43,712 bases of DNA from Bacillus litorisediminis (GCF_022808645.1 NZ_JAKZKT010000037.1:1-43712), one strand, 5' to 3'. Shown: positions 16,921 through 25,097, counted from the first letter of the stretch. Notes: a model not told the origin generated them from the sequence alone. Translations and numbers: made by a program.

Positions 16921-16961
16921 CTCCTTTCACGGGGAAAAGTACACGTGAAGGGAGTGTTTTT
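16921..16961 (+). terminator. Hairpin after coaW that also covers the next gene's ribosome binding site
   Basis: CTCCTTTCACG (16921-16931) pairs with CGTGAAGGGAG (16944-16954) with one mismatch, and GTTTTT follows. It can work as the coaW terminator. The right arm contains AAGGGAG, the ribosome binding site of the ORF at 16964. Confidence 0.65.
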
Positions 16962-16963
16962 AC

Positions 16964-17119
16964 ATGAAAAAACGTGACCATGCAAAAGATGAACCAACCA
17001 TTGCAGAAGGCATGAACACAGAAGATCAGTTACAAAAGGATGCAACTCCTGAAGAAATTGAAAGAGGGGAATATACGAGCGTAACGACTTTATCATTAGA
17101 TGAAAATGACCCAAGTTAA
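16964..17119 (+). CDS. Small acidic hypothetical protein (51 residues)
   Basis: ATG 16964 opens a 51-residue, very hydrophilic, acidic protein: MKKRDHAKDEPTIAEG, then NTEDQLQKDATPEEIERGEY, ending SLDENDPS. It has no Cys, no Trp and no membrane segment and is likely disordered. Such small hydrophilic proteins near Bacillus housekeeping genes are often spore- or stress-related, but no family was recognised. Its AAGGGAG site is at 10 nt and is paired in the hairpin upstream. A strong terminator follows. Confidence 0.6.
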   Translation: MKKRDHAKDEPTIAEGMNTEDQLQKDATPEEIERGEYTSVTTLSLDENDPS

Positions 17120-17129
17120 TAGGTAATGG

Positions 17130-17173
17130 AAAAATAGCAGCATTTTTTTAAAAGGATGGCTGCTATTTTTTTA
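17130..17173 (+). terminator. Terminator after the 51-residue ORF
   Basis: AAAAATAGCAGC (17130-17141) pairs with GCTGCTATTTTT (17159-17170), followed by further T. Confidence 0.88.
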
Positions 17174-17362
17174 TGATTTATCTTGATCGATTCAGTTGAT
17201 TATGGACAAAAGTAGATAAAAAGGAATTTTGGTCTCTAAAGGACGGAAGCAGGTGTGTTTTAAAGAACCTAAAAGGAAGGATAAACAAAAGAAAGTCTTG
17301 TATACTATCCCTTAATGATAAACCTAGCTTTTAAAATGGTAAAATAGGGTAGAGGTGGTACA

Positions 17363-17785
17363 ATGAAAATTCAGGGAATCAATCATTTATTGTTTTCGGT
17401 TTCAAATTTAGAAGAATCGATTCATTTTTATCGAGAGGTGTTTGGTGCTAAGCTGCTGGTGAAAGGCAGAACCACTGCTTACTTTGATTTGAACGGACTT
17501 TGGCTTGCCCTCAACGAAGAAAAAGATATTCCGCGCAAGGAAATTCACCATTCCTATACACATATTGCTTTCTCGGTAGAGGATAAAGACTTTGATGAAA
17601 TCTATGAAAATTTGAAAAAGCTTGATGTACATATACTTCCAGGCCGGACAAGGGATGACAGGGATAAAAAATCAGTCTATTTTACAGACCCCGATGGCCA
17701 TAAATTTGAGTTTCATACCGGTACTCTTCAGGATCGGCTCGATTATTACCGCCAAGACAAGACGCATATGACTTTTTATGATTAA
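17363..17785 (+). CDS. fosB: Metallothiol transferase FosB (fosfomycin resistance)
   Basis: This 140-residue vicinal-oxygen-chelate enzyme adds a thiol (bacillithiol preferred, or cysteine) to fosfomycin and so inactivates it. The metal ligands are His8 (GINHLLFS), His67 (SYTHIAFS) and Glu116 (GHKFEFHTG). The segments [12 protein letters not shown] and LQDRLDYY are hallmark FosB sequences and the length is standard. ATG 17363 has AGAGGTGG upstream. It is a chromosomal single gene with no mobile-element context, so it looks like an intrinsic gene rather than recently acquired resistance. Its presence implies bacillithiol metabolism. Confidence 0.95.
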   Translation: MKIQGINHLLFSVSNLEESIHFYREVFGAKLLVKGRTTAYFDLNGLWLALNEEKDIPRKEIHHSYTHIAFSVEDKDFDEIYENLKKLDVHILPGRTRDDRDKKSVYFTDPDGHKFEFHTGTLQDRLDYYRQDKTHMTFYD

Positions 17786-17879
17786 GAACTCACTATCGAA
17801 GCTGCGGTACGTTCTTGCCGAATTCACCTCGCTAATGTTAAGTTAGAAACTATCAATTTAAAATCGGGGGTTAGTTACT

Positions 17880-19010
17880 ATGCATTATGATGTAATTGTT
17901 GTCGGTGCAGGTTCTATGGGGATGGCAGCAGGCTATTTTTTAGCAAAGAGTGGTAAAAGTACGTTATTACTAGATACCTTTACCCCTCCCCATAATCGAG
18001 GAAGTCATCACGGCGATACGAGAATCATCAGATATGCCTATGCGGAAGGAGAAGAATATGTTCCGTTAGTTCTGAGAGCTCAAAAATTATGGGAGGACTT
18101 AGAGAATGCGACGGGAAGACCATTATTTCTGCAAACAGGGGTTCTTAATGTTGGCGAAGAAAAATCCGAGTTTATCCAAAACATAATTAAGAGCTCTAAG
18201 ACTTACTCGTTGCCGCTTGAAGTTATTGATGCAAATGAAGTGAATAAGCGCTGGGCCGGTATTTCATTACCCGAAGATTATATTGGCTGCTTTGAACCGA
18301 CATCTGGCGTGCTAAAAAGCGAGGCTTGTATTGAGGCGTATCGCGAACTGGCTGACCAAGAAGGAGCAACTATTATAACCAACAGCAGAGTAAAGGAAAT
18401 GTCTGTTCATGACAATGGCGTGACTATTAAAACCAACAACGAGACCTTTACCTCAGATTCATTAGTGGTATCAGCCGGAGCCTGGTCGGGAAGTCTTCTT
18501 TCAAAGCTGGGATTGCAGCTTCCGCTTACCCCGGTAAGAAAAACATTTGCCTGGTTTGAAGCAGAGGAAGATCTATACCGCCATCAAACATTCCCAGCTT
18601 TTGCATTTGAAACCACCTTGGGTCTTTATTATGGATTTCCGAGTATTAATGGCTCCGGATTAAAAGTCGGCAGACATGACGGGGGAGAACGTATCAATCC
18701 CGACGAATCCATCCCGGGATTTGGGGAGAACCAAGGAGATGAAGGGGATCTAGTGCAATTTTTGCATAATTTTATGCCTGGAACCAAAACTTTAAAAACC
18801 GGAAAAACCTGTATATATACACTGACTCCCGATGAAAAATTTGTAATTGATATACATCCTGATTATCCAAATGTTGCAATTGCTGCTGGTTTTTCAGGTC
18901 ATGGCTTCAAATTTGTCAGTGCGGTGGGGGAGGCTTTAAGTCAATTAATCATTTCAGGGAAAACCAAAATCGATCTTTCGCCATTTGCAATGAGCCGCTT
19001 CATAAAGTGA
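17880..19010 (+). CDS. solA: N-methyl-L-tryptophan oxidase / sarcosine oxidase-like flavoenzyme
   Basis: This 376-residue FAD-dependent amine oxidase demethylates N-methyl amino acids, producing hydrogen peroxide and formaldehyde. The dinucleotide-binding motif VVGAGSMGMAAGY is at 7-19. RGSHHGDTRIIRYAY (about 40-54) is typical of the MTOX/MSOX group, and Cys311 in GKTCIYTLTPDE is the expected covalent FAD site. GFSGHGFKF near the C-terminus also matches. ATG 17880 is preceded by CGGGGG. It is a single gene with a terminator downstream. The physiological substrate is uncertain between sarcosine and N-methyltryptophan. Confidence 0.88.
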   Translation: MHYDVIVVGAGSMGMAAGYFLAKSGKSTLLLDTFTPPHNRGSHHGDTRIIRYAYAEGEEYVPLVLRAQKLWEDLENATGRPLFLQTGVLNVGEEKSEFIQNIIKSSKTYSLPLEVIDANEVNKRWAGISLPEDYIGCFEPTSGVLKSEACIEAYRELADQEGATIITNSRVKEMSVHDNGVTIKTNNETFTSDSLVVSAGAWSGSLLSKLGLQLPLTPVRKTFAWFEAEEDLYRHQTFPAFAFETTLGLYYGFPSINGSGLKVGRHDGGERINPDESIPGFGENQGDEGDLVQFLHNFMPGTKTLKTGKTCIYTLTPDEKFVIDIHPDYPNVAIAAGFSGHGFKFVSAVGEALSQLIISGKTKIDLSPFAMSRFIK

Positions 19011-19037
19011 GAAATGATGGCGATCTGTATCAATGAG

Positions 19038-19067
19038 AAAAGGGATTGCCGAAACAATCCTTTTTTT
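19038..19067. terminator. Terminator between convergent solA and ktr genes
   Basis: AAAAGG/GATTG (19038-19048) pairs with CAATCCTTTTTT (19055-19066) with a small bulge. It reaches the stop codon of the convergent ktrB-type gene. Confidence 0.7.
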
Positions 19068-20388
19068 AACCCGTTAATATATCTTCACTCGGATATTTTA
19101 TTTTTTCTGTTTCTGGTCTTGCTAGTGAAAATGCCAAGGTCAGAGGTCCTAATTTACCCAAAAACATGACAAGAACAATAATGAATTTCCCAATCACAGA
19201 TAAATCTGCCGTAATCCCCATAGAAAGACCCACGGTTCCAAAAGCAGAAATAACTTCAAATAACAGTTTTAAGAAGGGGATTGGCTCGATAATGTTTAAT
19301 AAAAAAACAGCTAAGAAGATAAACAAATTACTGATTGTCAAAATCGCCAGAGATTTGAAAACGGATTTATCTTTAATCGTCCTTTTTCCAATTGTAATAT
19401 TCCGCTTTTCCCTTAGAAACGTTAAAACGGATAAAACAAGGACAATGAATGTTGTTAATTTAATTCCTCCCCCAGTCGAAGCACTCCCTGCACCTACGAA
19501 CATTAAGAGAAGCATAAGTGTAATGGTGCCTTCATGCAAACTTGCAATATCAAGAGAATTAAAGCCAGCTGTACGCGGCGTAACTGCCTGGAAATAGGCT
19601 GCCCACATTTTATCTCCCAAAGATGGCAACGTCCCAAATGTGTTTGGATTATTGGATTCCAGAAAGAAAATAACGATAAGTGCGAACAAATTAAGTACTA
19701 TCGTACCTACAATCATTAATTTTGAATGTAGACTGAGTCTTTTAAAATTCCGCTTGTGCCGTATATCAGACAAGACTGTGAATCCAATTCCACCAATTAT
19801 AAATAGGAAAGTGATAACTAGATTTACCACTGGGTCTCCCACATACCTCATCAGGCTATCTGGCCAAATTGAAAACCCAGCATTATTAAAAGCAGAAATA
19901 GCGTGAAAAAAACTATAATAGATTCCGTTGTCCCAACCGTATTCGGGTACCCATCTCATTGCGAGAAGGATCATTCCAATAAGTTCAATGGTAAGGGAAT
20001 AAATAAATAAGTTTTTTACTAATTTTATCACTCCGCCAAGGGAGGTTTGATTGAGAGCTTGCTGTACAATGATTCTTTCTTTGAAACCAATTTTTTTGCC
20101 GAGAACAATAAAAATGAGGACGGCGAATGACATTATTCCTAAGCCGCCAACTTGTATAAGCATAAGAATGACTAATTGACCAAAAAGGGTATAGGCAGTT
20201 CCTGTATCCACCACCGCTAGACCAGTTACTGTCATAGCCGATGTCGCTGTAAAAAGGGCATCTATCCAACTGATAGAATCGGCAGTGGCAAAAGGCAGTT
20301 TAAGCAGTAATGCGCCTATAATAATAAAAAATATAAATACCAATACAAGCAGCTGGGAAGGATTTAGATTTATATATTTACCTTTCAT
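19066..20388 (-). CDS. ktrB: Ktr potassium transporter, membrane subunit (KtrB/KtrD type)
   Basis: This 440-residue TrkH/KtrB-type channel-like subunit carries four pore-loop repeats. Visible selectivity regions include TVTGLAVVDTG, AFNNAGFSIWPD, PRTAGFNSLD and FGTVGLSMG, plus the GSASTGGGIKLTT intramembrane loop. It takes up K+ under control of the RCK subunit. The start is ATG 20388, one base after the stop of the upstream ktrA-type gene, so translation is coupled; the GGTGT ahead of it is a weak site. A longer frame runs into ktrA and was rejected. Whether it is KtrB or KtrD cannot be settled from sequence alone. Confidence 0.9.
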   Translation of the reverse strand: MKGKYINLNPSQLLVLVFIFFIIIGALLLKLPFATADSISWIDALFTATSAMTVTGLAVVDTGTAYTLFGQLVILMLIQVGGLGIMSFAVLIFIVLGKKIGFKERIIVQQALNQTSLGGVIKLVKNLFIYSLTIELIGMILLAMRWVPEYGWDNGIYYSFFHAISAFNNAGFSIWPDSLMRYVGDPVVNLVITFLFIIGGIGFTVLSDIRHKRNFKRLSLHSKLMIVGTIVLNLFALIVIFFLESNNPNTFGTLPSLGDKMWAAYFQAVTPRTAGFNSLDIASLHEGTITLMLLLMFVGAGSASTGGGIKLTTFIVLVLSVLTFLREKRNITIGKRTIKDKSVFKSLAILTISNLFIFLAVFLLNIIEPIPFLKLLFEVISAFGTVGLSMGITADLSVIGKFIIVLVMFLGKLGPLTLAFSLARPETEKIKYPSEDILTG

Positions 20389-20389
20389 A

Positions 20390-21049
20390 TTAGACACCTT
20401 TGTCTTCAAATCGAGCGATATCATTATTATGCCCAATCACAATTAACACATCGCCGTTTTGAATGATTTCCTCAGCAGAAGGAGAAACGATAAATGATCC
20501 ATGACGCTGTATACCCACAATTGTACATCCGTAATGTGCCCGAATATTTAGCTCACCTAAGCTTCGTCCCACGATCTTATCTGTTGCCACAATTTCCACG
20601 ATACTGAATTCTTTGGATAACTCGATAAAGTCGATCATTTTCTCGGATACAATATGATGGGCGATCCTTCTGGCCACATCACGTTCGGGATGGATTACTC
20701 TGTCAACTCCAATTTTTTCAAGAACTTTTGCATGACGATCATCTTGCGCTTTGGCCCACACCTTCGGGATCCCAAATTCTTTTAATAACAATGAAGTTAA
20801 TATACTGGACTGCATATTATCCCCAAATGAAACAAAGGCATGATCGACATTGCGAATTCCAAGTTCATTGATCGTTGTTTCATCAATGACTTCTACACAT
20901 ACAGCGTAGGTAGCATATTTAGAATACTCATTCACCTTAGTCTCATCTTTATCGATTGCGATCACTTCTATGCCCATATCATAAAATTCTTTGACAATGG
21001 TGCCTCCAAACCGTCCCAACCCGAAAACAGCAAATGATTTTTTGTTCAT
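20390..21049 (-). CDS. ktrA: Ktr potassium transporter, RCK regulatory subunit (KtrA/KtrC type)
   Basis: This 219-residue cytoplasmic protein has an N-terminal RCK_N Rossmann domain (VFGLGRFGGTIV at 8-19, IAIDKDE near 31-37) that binds ATP/ADP or NAD(H). An RCK_C domain covers about 135-219 (GRSLGELNIRAHYG, IQNGDVLIVIGH). In Bacillus the RCK_C domain of this family binds c-di-AMP, which closes the transporter. No ydaO-type riboswitch is recognisable in the roughly 110 bp upstream. It forms an operon with the downstream membrane subunit. Confidence 0.92.
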   Translation of the reverse strand: MNKKSFAVFGLGRFGGTIVKEFYDMGIEVIAIDKDETKVNEYSKYATYAVCVEVIDETTINELGIRNVDHAFVSFGDNMQSSILTSLLLKEFGIPKVWAKAQDDRHAKVLEKIGVDRVIHPERDVARRIAHHIVSEKMIDFIELSKEFSIVEIVATDKIVGRSLGELNIRAHYGCTIVGIQRHGSFIVSPSAEEIIQNGDVLIVIGHNNDIARFEDKGV

Positions 21050-21108
21050 TTTTCTTATCCCTCTTAGTTTTTGATTAGTATTTCAAAAATTTGGAGCAAA
21101 ATACACAA

Positions 21109-21137
21109 ATAAAAAACCACAGGGAACTCCCCGTGGT
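21109..21137 (-). terminator. Minus-strand terminator of the Cys-cluster gene
   Basis: Read on the minus strand, ACCACGGGGAGTTCCCTGTGGT folds into a stem with one internal mismatch and is followed by TTTTTT. It separates the YkgJ-type gene from ktrA. Confidence 0.8.
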
Positions 21138-21158
21138 AGGTGATCATTTATAAAATTG

Positions 21159-21509
21159 TTACTTAAAATCGTCCCATGTAAAATCAATCGTTAACATTCC
21201 TGTATGTTCTTTAGAATCAGATGGCTCCATATTTTTCGTTGCTAATTCCGGATTTCGAAAACAGACAAGTTCCTTGTAATACCCAAACATTTTGCAGATT
21301 TCTGGTCTGACCGAATGAATGCCGCATCTGTCTTTGTTGATATCGTAGAAAATGCAGGTTCCAAAATATCTATTTTGACTTTCAAGCTCTGAACGTATTT
21401 TTGAAGGCATAGTTTTAATTTTCTTTTTAATTCTTTTCAGCTCGTTTTCAGTGACAGGAACCGGGCCGCAACACAACCCTTTACATCCTAAACAAGGTAA
21501 TGACTCCAT
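21159..21509 (-). CDS. YkgJ-family cysteine cluster protein
   Basis: This 116-residue protein begins MESLPCLGCKGLCCGP; the CxxCxxxCC cluster uses Cys6, 9, 13 and 14. A second set appears in GTCIFYDINKDRCGIHSVRPEICKMF. This is the YkgJ (PF03692) layout, predicted to bind Zn or an Fe-S cluster. The biochemical role is unknown. The start is ATG 21509, 9 nt from AAGGGG; the TTG at 21512 is also in frame. It is transcribed alone. Confidence 0.85.
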   Translation of the reverse strand: MESLPCLGCKGLCCGPVPVTENELKRIKKKIKTMPSKIRSELESQNRYFGTCIFYDINKDRCGIHSVRPEICKMFGYYKELVCFRNPELATKNMEPSDSKEHTGMLTIDFTWDDFK

Positions 21510-21575
21510 CAAACACAGCCCCTTCTATAAAAATTTGTAATTTAGACGGTTTGTTCACCCATTTTTAAACACAAA

Positions 21576-21610
21576 AAAACTGTTTAGCAAAACATCTAAA
21601 CAGTTTTAGT
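21576..21610. terminator. Terminator-like hairpin without clear owner
   Basis: AAAACTGTTTAG (21576-21587) and CTAAACAGTTTT (21596-21607) form a perfect 12-bp stem with T on the plus side and A-run on the other. No gene directly upstream on either strand is obvious. It may end a small unrecognised transcript or insulate the YkgJ gene. Confidence 0.65.
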
Positions 21611-21726
21611 GGCTCAAATATAAATGGAATATTTTCCTAGATGCTTTTATTATACCATTTATTTGGAGTTACAGTCTATTTTTTTTGAAGACAAATTAAC
21701 CAATTTTCGATTCGAAACCGTTAAAA

Positions 21727-21852
21727 TTTACTCTCGGTATGATGGAATTTACGGGGTCGGTAGCGGGAAGTTTAATTTAGGCAGAGGGCAGTGTAATTTC
21801 GGTAGGAGGAAAATAACTCTTGGAAGTGGGGAGATGCATTACAATAGGAAAA
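21727..21852. repeat. Degenerate tandem array, 21-bp period
   Basis: About six 21-bp units, strongly diverged, share an AGTTTAATTTAGGCAGAGG-like pattern: AGTGTAATTTCGGTAGGAGG and AAATAACTCTTGGAAGTGGG are the clearest. Purine-rich and T-rich blocks alternate. The array explains the heptad-like look of an 86-codon ORF over 21624-21884, which has no ribosome binding site and is not called as a gene. Confidence 0.5.
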
Positions 21853-21948
21853 CAGTCCTGATTAAACAACTGATTTGTAACTGAAAATATAACTATTGAC
21901 CTATCCTTAAATGCTACATTTGTAATATTAAAATAATTCAGAAAAAGT

Positions 21949-21983
21949 GGTATGATGCACTCAAGTTAGTAATCCTAACTAAC
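21949..21983 (+). promoter_or_regulatory. Candidate extended -10 promoter with adjacent palindrome ahead of the PIG-L gene
   Basis: TGGTATGAT (21948-21956) is a good extended -10. GTTAGT (21965-21970) and ACTAAC (21978-21983) form an inverted repeat directly at the expected transcription start, a typical operator position. An AAGGAAGGAGGG run at 21993-22004 is not followed by a usable start codon. Confidence 0.45.
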
Positions 21984-22048
21984 AAACTATATAAAGGAAG
22001 GAGGGCAACTTTCATTTGTAAAAACAATTAATGAAAGGGGTTACATAG

Positions 22049-24547
22049 GTGAAAAAGATATGTAAGCTTTTAGTATCAATCTTGTTATTAGTTGCTTTTC
22101 TGCCGCCTTTTCAAGGGGTTTCTGCAACGGACGAGGAACCAGATGCAGAGCTTTGGAACGTGTTGAAACCTCTTAGTACGACTGTTACTTTTTTAAATAC
22201 GGGTGCACATCCGGATGATGAAAGAAGTGATTTTCTTGCTTACTTGTCAAGGGGGCTAGGTGTCAAAACAGCTAGCTTAATCGCCAATCGGGGGGAAGGC
22301 GGCCAAAATGAAATTGGAACAGAACTAGGAAATGCCCTTGGGATTATTCGTTCCAATGAAATGATTGAAGCAGCCAAAATTACTGGTGTAAAAGCCTATC
22401 ATTTAAGTGACACTACATCCGATGCGATCTATGACTTTGGATTTTCAAAATCACCTGGCGAAACCCTTGAAAAATGGGGAGAAGATGTCACCTATGAACG
22501 GCTTATTCGTTTTATCAGAACGTACAAGCCGGATATTGTTATGCCTTCATTCCGAAATGTAGATAGTCAGCACGGGCATCACCGCGCTATAACCATTTTA
22601 TCTTTACAAGCATTTGAAGATGCAGCTGATCCAGCGGTATTCCCAGAACATTTCGAGGAAGGGTTAACACCTTGGCAAATTAAGAAGGTCTATTTACCTG
22701 CAGCTTCAGACTCAGTTCCAGAGAAATCCACCTCGATTGAAATCGGGATTTATGATCCAATTTATCAAATGACTTATCCGCAGCTTGGTGAGGAATCTAG
22801 ATATATGCACAAGAGCCAGGGTATGGGTAATGATATTCCGGCTGAACCTAGACAAGTTAAAATTGAACTTGTAAAAGCAACTGATTCAGCTAATAATCCT
22901 GATTTATTTGCTGGTATCCCATATAATCTTGCGGACTGGGCCGAGGTTGTGCCACAGGAGGAACTAAAGGACCAATTGGTTGAACTTCAAAGGAACTTAG
23001 ATGAAATTGTGGAACTTTATCCAAATCGGGAAGCAATCTTGCCTAAAGTTCAAAACGCATTAAAAGATGTGGAAAGATTAGTAGCTTTAGTGACAAAAGC
23101 TGAATTAAATGAAGACATTAAAGTGGATTTGCTCCATAAGCTTGAAATCAAGGCTGAACAGCTAAAAGAGGCAAGCTTTGTCTCATCTAGTCTTGAAGTG
23201 AAAACAACCATTGATTCTTATGTATTGACTAGCGGTGAGAAATCAAAGGTCACCATGACCATCACCAATAATGGTGAAAAGGACATCCATGAAGTCCAAG
23301 CATCTCTTGTTTTACCTGAAGGCTGGAAAAATAGTGGTACTGAAACCATCTCGAAGTTAAAATCAGGTGGTTCTGAAACCATTGTATTTGACATTCAGGT
23401 TCCTGATGAAGCTGATTATTTTGACCCGTATGGTGAGCCAACGATCCAAAGCAAAATTGCTTTTAAAGAAAACGGGTACACGACTGAATCCGTTCAGGAG
23501 CTTGAAGAAACGGTAGCGGTTTTACCAGAATTAAGCCTAACTCCGACTCCGCAAAATGTGATCGTAAACACTGCCGATATTCAAGACAAGATCCCTGTTA
23601 CTGTTAAAGTGAAAAATTACTTTGCTGGAGAGAAACATGCAACGATTTCCTTAAATCTCCCTGAGGGCTGGTCAAGCGACCCGGTTGAAACCGAACTAAC
23701 CTTTTCAGAAAGATTTGAGGAAAAGGAAGTGACCTTTAACCTAACTCCACCAGCACATATCGAAGCGGGAGATTTTGAAATTGAAGCTCTAGCAATAGCA
23801 GACGGTAAAACATTTAATACTACTGTACAAGAGATTTCTTATGATCATATTAAAGATTCGTATTACCAATATCCTTCGGTCATCAATGGAGTAGCTTTTG
23901 AATTATTAAAGCCAGATCATCTAAAAATCGGATATGTAGAAAGCGGATTTGATAAAGTAGCGGACTACTTAATCAATGCAGGATTTGATGTTACGAAATT
24001 GACAGAAGAAGACTTATCATCAGGAGACTTATCTCAGTATGACACGATTGTAACTGGGATTCGGGCCTATCTATCAAGAGAAGACCTTGCCCAAAATAAT
24101 CACCGATTATTAGAATATGTTGAAAATGGCGGGCATTTAGTGGTTCAATATCATAAACCAGATGATAATTGGAATATTGAAGAAACAGCGCCATACCCAA
24201 TCACGATCGGGAGTCCTTCAATTAGATGGCGCGTTACCGATGAAAATGCCGCTGTTACCGTAACCAAACCGGATCATAAACTCTTTAATTATCCGAATCA
24301 GATTACAGAAAATGATTGGGCCAACTGGGTTCAGGAAAGAGGACTGTACTTCCCAATGCAGTGGGACTCCAACTATGAAACATTCCTAACCATGGCAGAC
24401 CCAGGCGAAGCCCCATTCGAAAGCGGCATTCTCCTAGCCCAATATGGCCAAGGAACCTACCTCTACACCAACTTAGTCTTCTATAGACAAATGGAAAGCC
24501 AAGTCCCAGGCGCCTACCGAATCTTTACGAACCTAATCAGTTATTGA
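22049..24547 (+). CDS. Secreted multidomain PIG-L (LmbE-like) deacetylase
   Basis: This 832-residue protein has a signal peptide (about 1-26, KLLVSILLLVAFLPPF, cleavage near VSA). A PIG-L/LmbE N-acetylglucosaminyl deacetylase domain follows (about 45-270) with the zinc motif AHPDDE (53-58) and HGHH (175-178). The middle (about 285-375) looks helical. Residues about 380-610 hold two Ig-like beta domains of the NEW3/CARDB kind (LVLPEGWKNSG, LNLPEGWSSD). The C-terminal 190 residues (HLKIGYVESGFDKVADYLINAG) resemble a glutamine-amidotransferase-like fold. It probably acts outside the cell on an acetylated glycan or cell-wall sugar. GTG 22049 follows AAAGGGG. It is too long and exported to be the bacillithiol enzyme BshB. 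Confidence 0.85.
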   Translation: MKKICKLLVSILLLVAFLPPFQGVSATDEEPDAELWNVLKPLSTTVTFLNTGAHPDDERSDFLAYLSRGLGVKTASLIANRGEGGQNEIGTELGNALGIIRSNEMIEAAKITGVKAYHLSDTTSDAIYDFGFSKSPGETLEKWGEDVTYERLIRFIRTYKPDIVMPSFRNVDSQHGHHRAITILSLQAFEDAADPAVFPEHFEEGLTPWQIKKVYLPAASDSVPEKSTSIEIGIYDPIYQMTYPQLGEESRYMHKSQGMGNDIPAEPRQVKIELVKATDSANNPDLFAGIPYNLADWAEVVPQEELKDQLVELQRNLDEIVELYPNREAILPKVQNALKDVERLVALVTKAELNEDIKVDLLHKLEIKAEQLKEASFVSSSLEVKTTIDSYVLTSGEKSKVTMTITNNGEKDIHEVQASLVLPEGWKNSGTETISKLKSGGSETIVFDIQVPDEADYFDPYGEPTIQSKIAFKENGYTTESVQELEETVAVLPELSLTPTPQNVIVNTADIQDKIPVTVKVKNYFAGEKHATISLNLPEGWSSDPVETELTFSERFEEKEVTFNLTPPAHIEAGDFEIEALAIADGKTFNTTVQEISYDHIKDSYYQYPSVINGVAFELLKPDHLKIGYVESGFDKVADYLINAGFDVTKLTEEDLSSGDLSQYDTIVTGIRAYLSREDLAQNNHRLLEYVENGGHLVVQYHKPDDNWNIEETAPYPITIGSPSIRWRVTDENAAVTVTKPDHKLFNYPNQITENDWANWVQERGLYFPMQWDSNYETFLTMADPGEAPFESGILLAQYGQGTYLYTNLVFYRQMESQVPGAYRIFTNLISY

Positions 24548-24567
24548 ACAGAGGTGAAACAGAGGGG

Positions 24568-24644
24568 TGAAACAGAGGGACGGTTCTTCTGTTTCAGAAA
24601 CAAGGGTGAAACAAGTGAAACATGGGGACGGTTCTTGTGTTTCA
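24568..24644. repeat. Two copies of the TGAAACA-GGGACGGTTCTT-TGTTTCA palindromic element
   Basis: The copies are 24568-24596 and 24616-24644. Each begins TGAAACA and ends TGTTTCA with a GGGACGGTTCTT core, and they differ at only a few positions. Extra partial half-copies (GGTGAAACAGAGG) precede them. This type of short palindrome is scattered in intergenic DNA of many Bacillus genomes. Confidence 0.75.
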
Positions 24645-24665
24645 AAATCATTTGAAATGTAATAG

Positions 24666-24702
24666 AAAATGGCTCGATTGAATTCTGATCGAGCCATTTT
24701 TT
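24666..24702. terminator. Terminator after the PIG-L gene
   Basis: A perfect 13-bp stem, AAAATGGCTCGAT (24666-24678) with ATCGAGCCATTTT (24688-24700), is followed by TT. Confidence 0.88.
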
Positions 24703-24720
24703 GTGCGTTCTACATTAATT

Positions 24721-25097
24721 TATGTGCCGCTCCGTGACGCTTATGAGCCGCTCCGTGACACTTATGTGCCGCTCCGTGACACTTATGTGCCACTCTGTGA
24801 CACTTAAGTGCCGCTCCGTGACGCTTATGTGCCGCTCCGCATCATTTAAGTGCTGCTCCGTATACTTTATGTGCCGCTGCGGACCACATATGTGCTGCTC
24901 CGTACCGTTTATGTGCCGCTGCGGACCACATATGTGCTGCTCCGTACCGTTTATGTGCCGCTGCGGACCACATATGTGCTGTTCCGTACCGTTTATGTGC
25001 CGCTCGCATCATTTATCTACAGCACCGTACTCTTAATGTGCCGTTCCGTACCGTTTATGTGCCAATCTGCAGCATTTATGTTCCAATCGCTATTTTT
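24721..25097. repeat. Tandem minisatellite, about 18 units of 21 bp
   Basis: Units begin TATGTGCCGCTCCGTGACGCT and drift along the array. Units 1-5 are close to GTGCCGCTCCGTGACnCTTA. Units 8-13 (24868-24993) form three near-perfect 42-bp dimers that alternate a GCGGACCACA and a TCCGTACCGTT version. The last units decay. One unit at 24994 is 20 bp. Because of the 21-bp period all three forward frames stay partly open and spell Cys/Met-rich heptads (MCRSVTL). No ribosome binding site precedes the frames and the 20-bp unit shifts them, so the array is treated as non-coding. Confidence 0.85.

Noticed and set aside
17363-17785. FosB as a recently acquired resistance determinant
   Set aside because: Its base composition is like its neighbours and there are no mobile elements; fosB is a normal chromosomal gene in bacillithiol-producing Bacillus.
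20390-21158. c-di-AMP (ydaO-type) riboswitch ahead of the ktr operon
   Set aside because: The upstream gap is about 110 bp and is partly occupied by the neighbour's terminator, too short for that riboswitch, and no motif was seen.
21624-21884. An 86-codon ORF with Gly-rich heptads
   Set aside because: The heptads come from a 21-bp DNA repeat; there is no ribosome binding site and the N-terminal half lacks protein-like composition.
22049-24547. PIG-L gene as the bacillithiol deacetylase BshB
   Set aside because: BshB is a short cytoplasmic protein of about 230 residues; this one is exported and carries large extra domains.
24721-25097. Possible CRISPR array
   Set aside because: The repeats are contiguous without unique spacers, and no cas genes are nearby.
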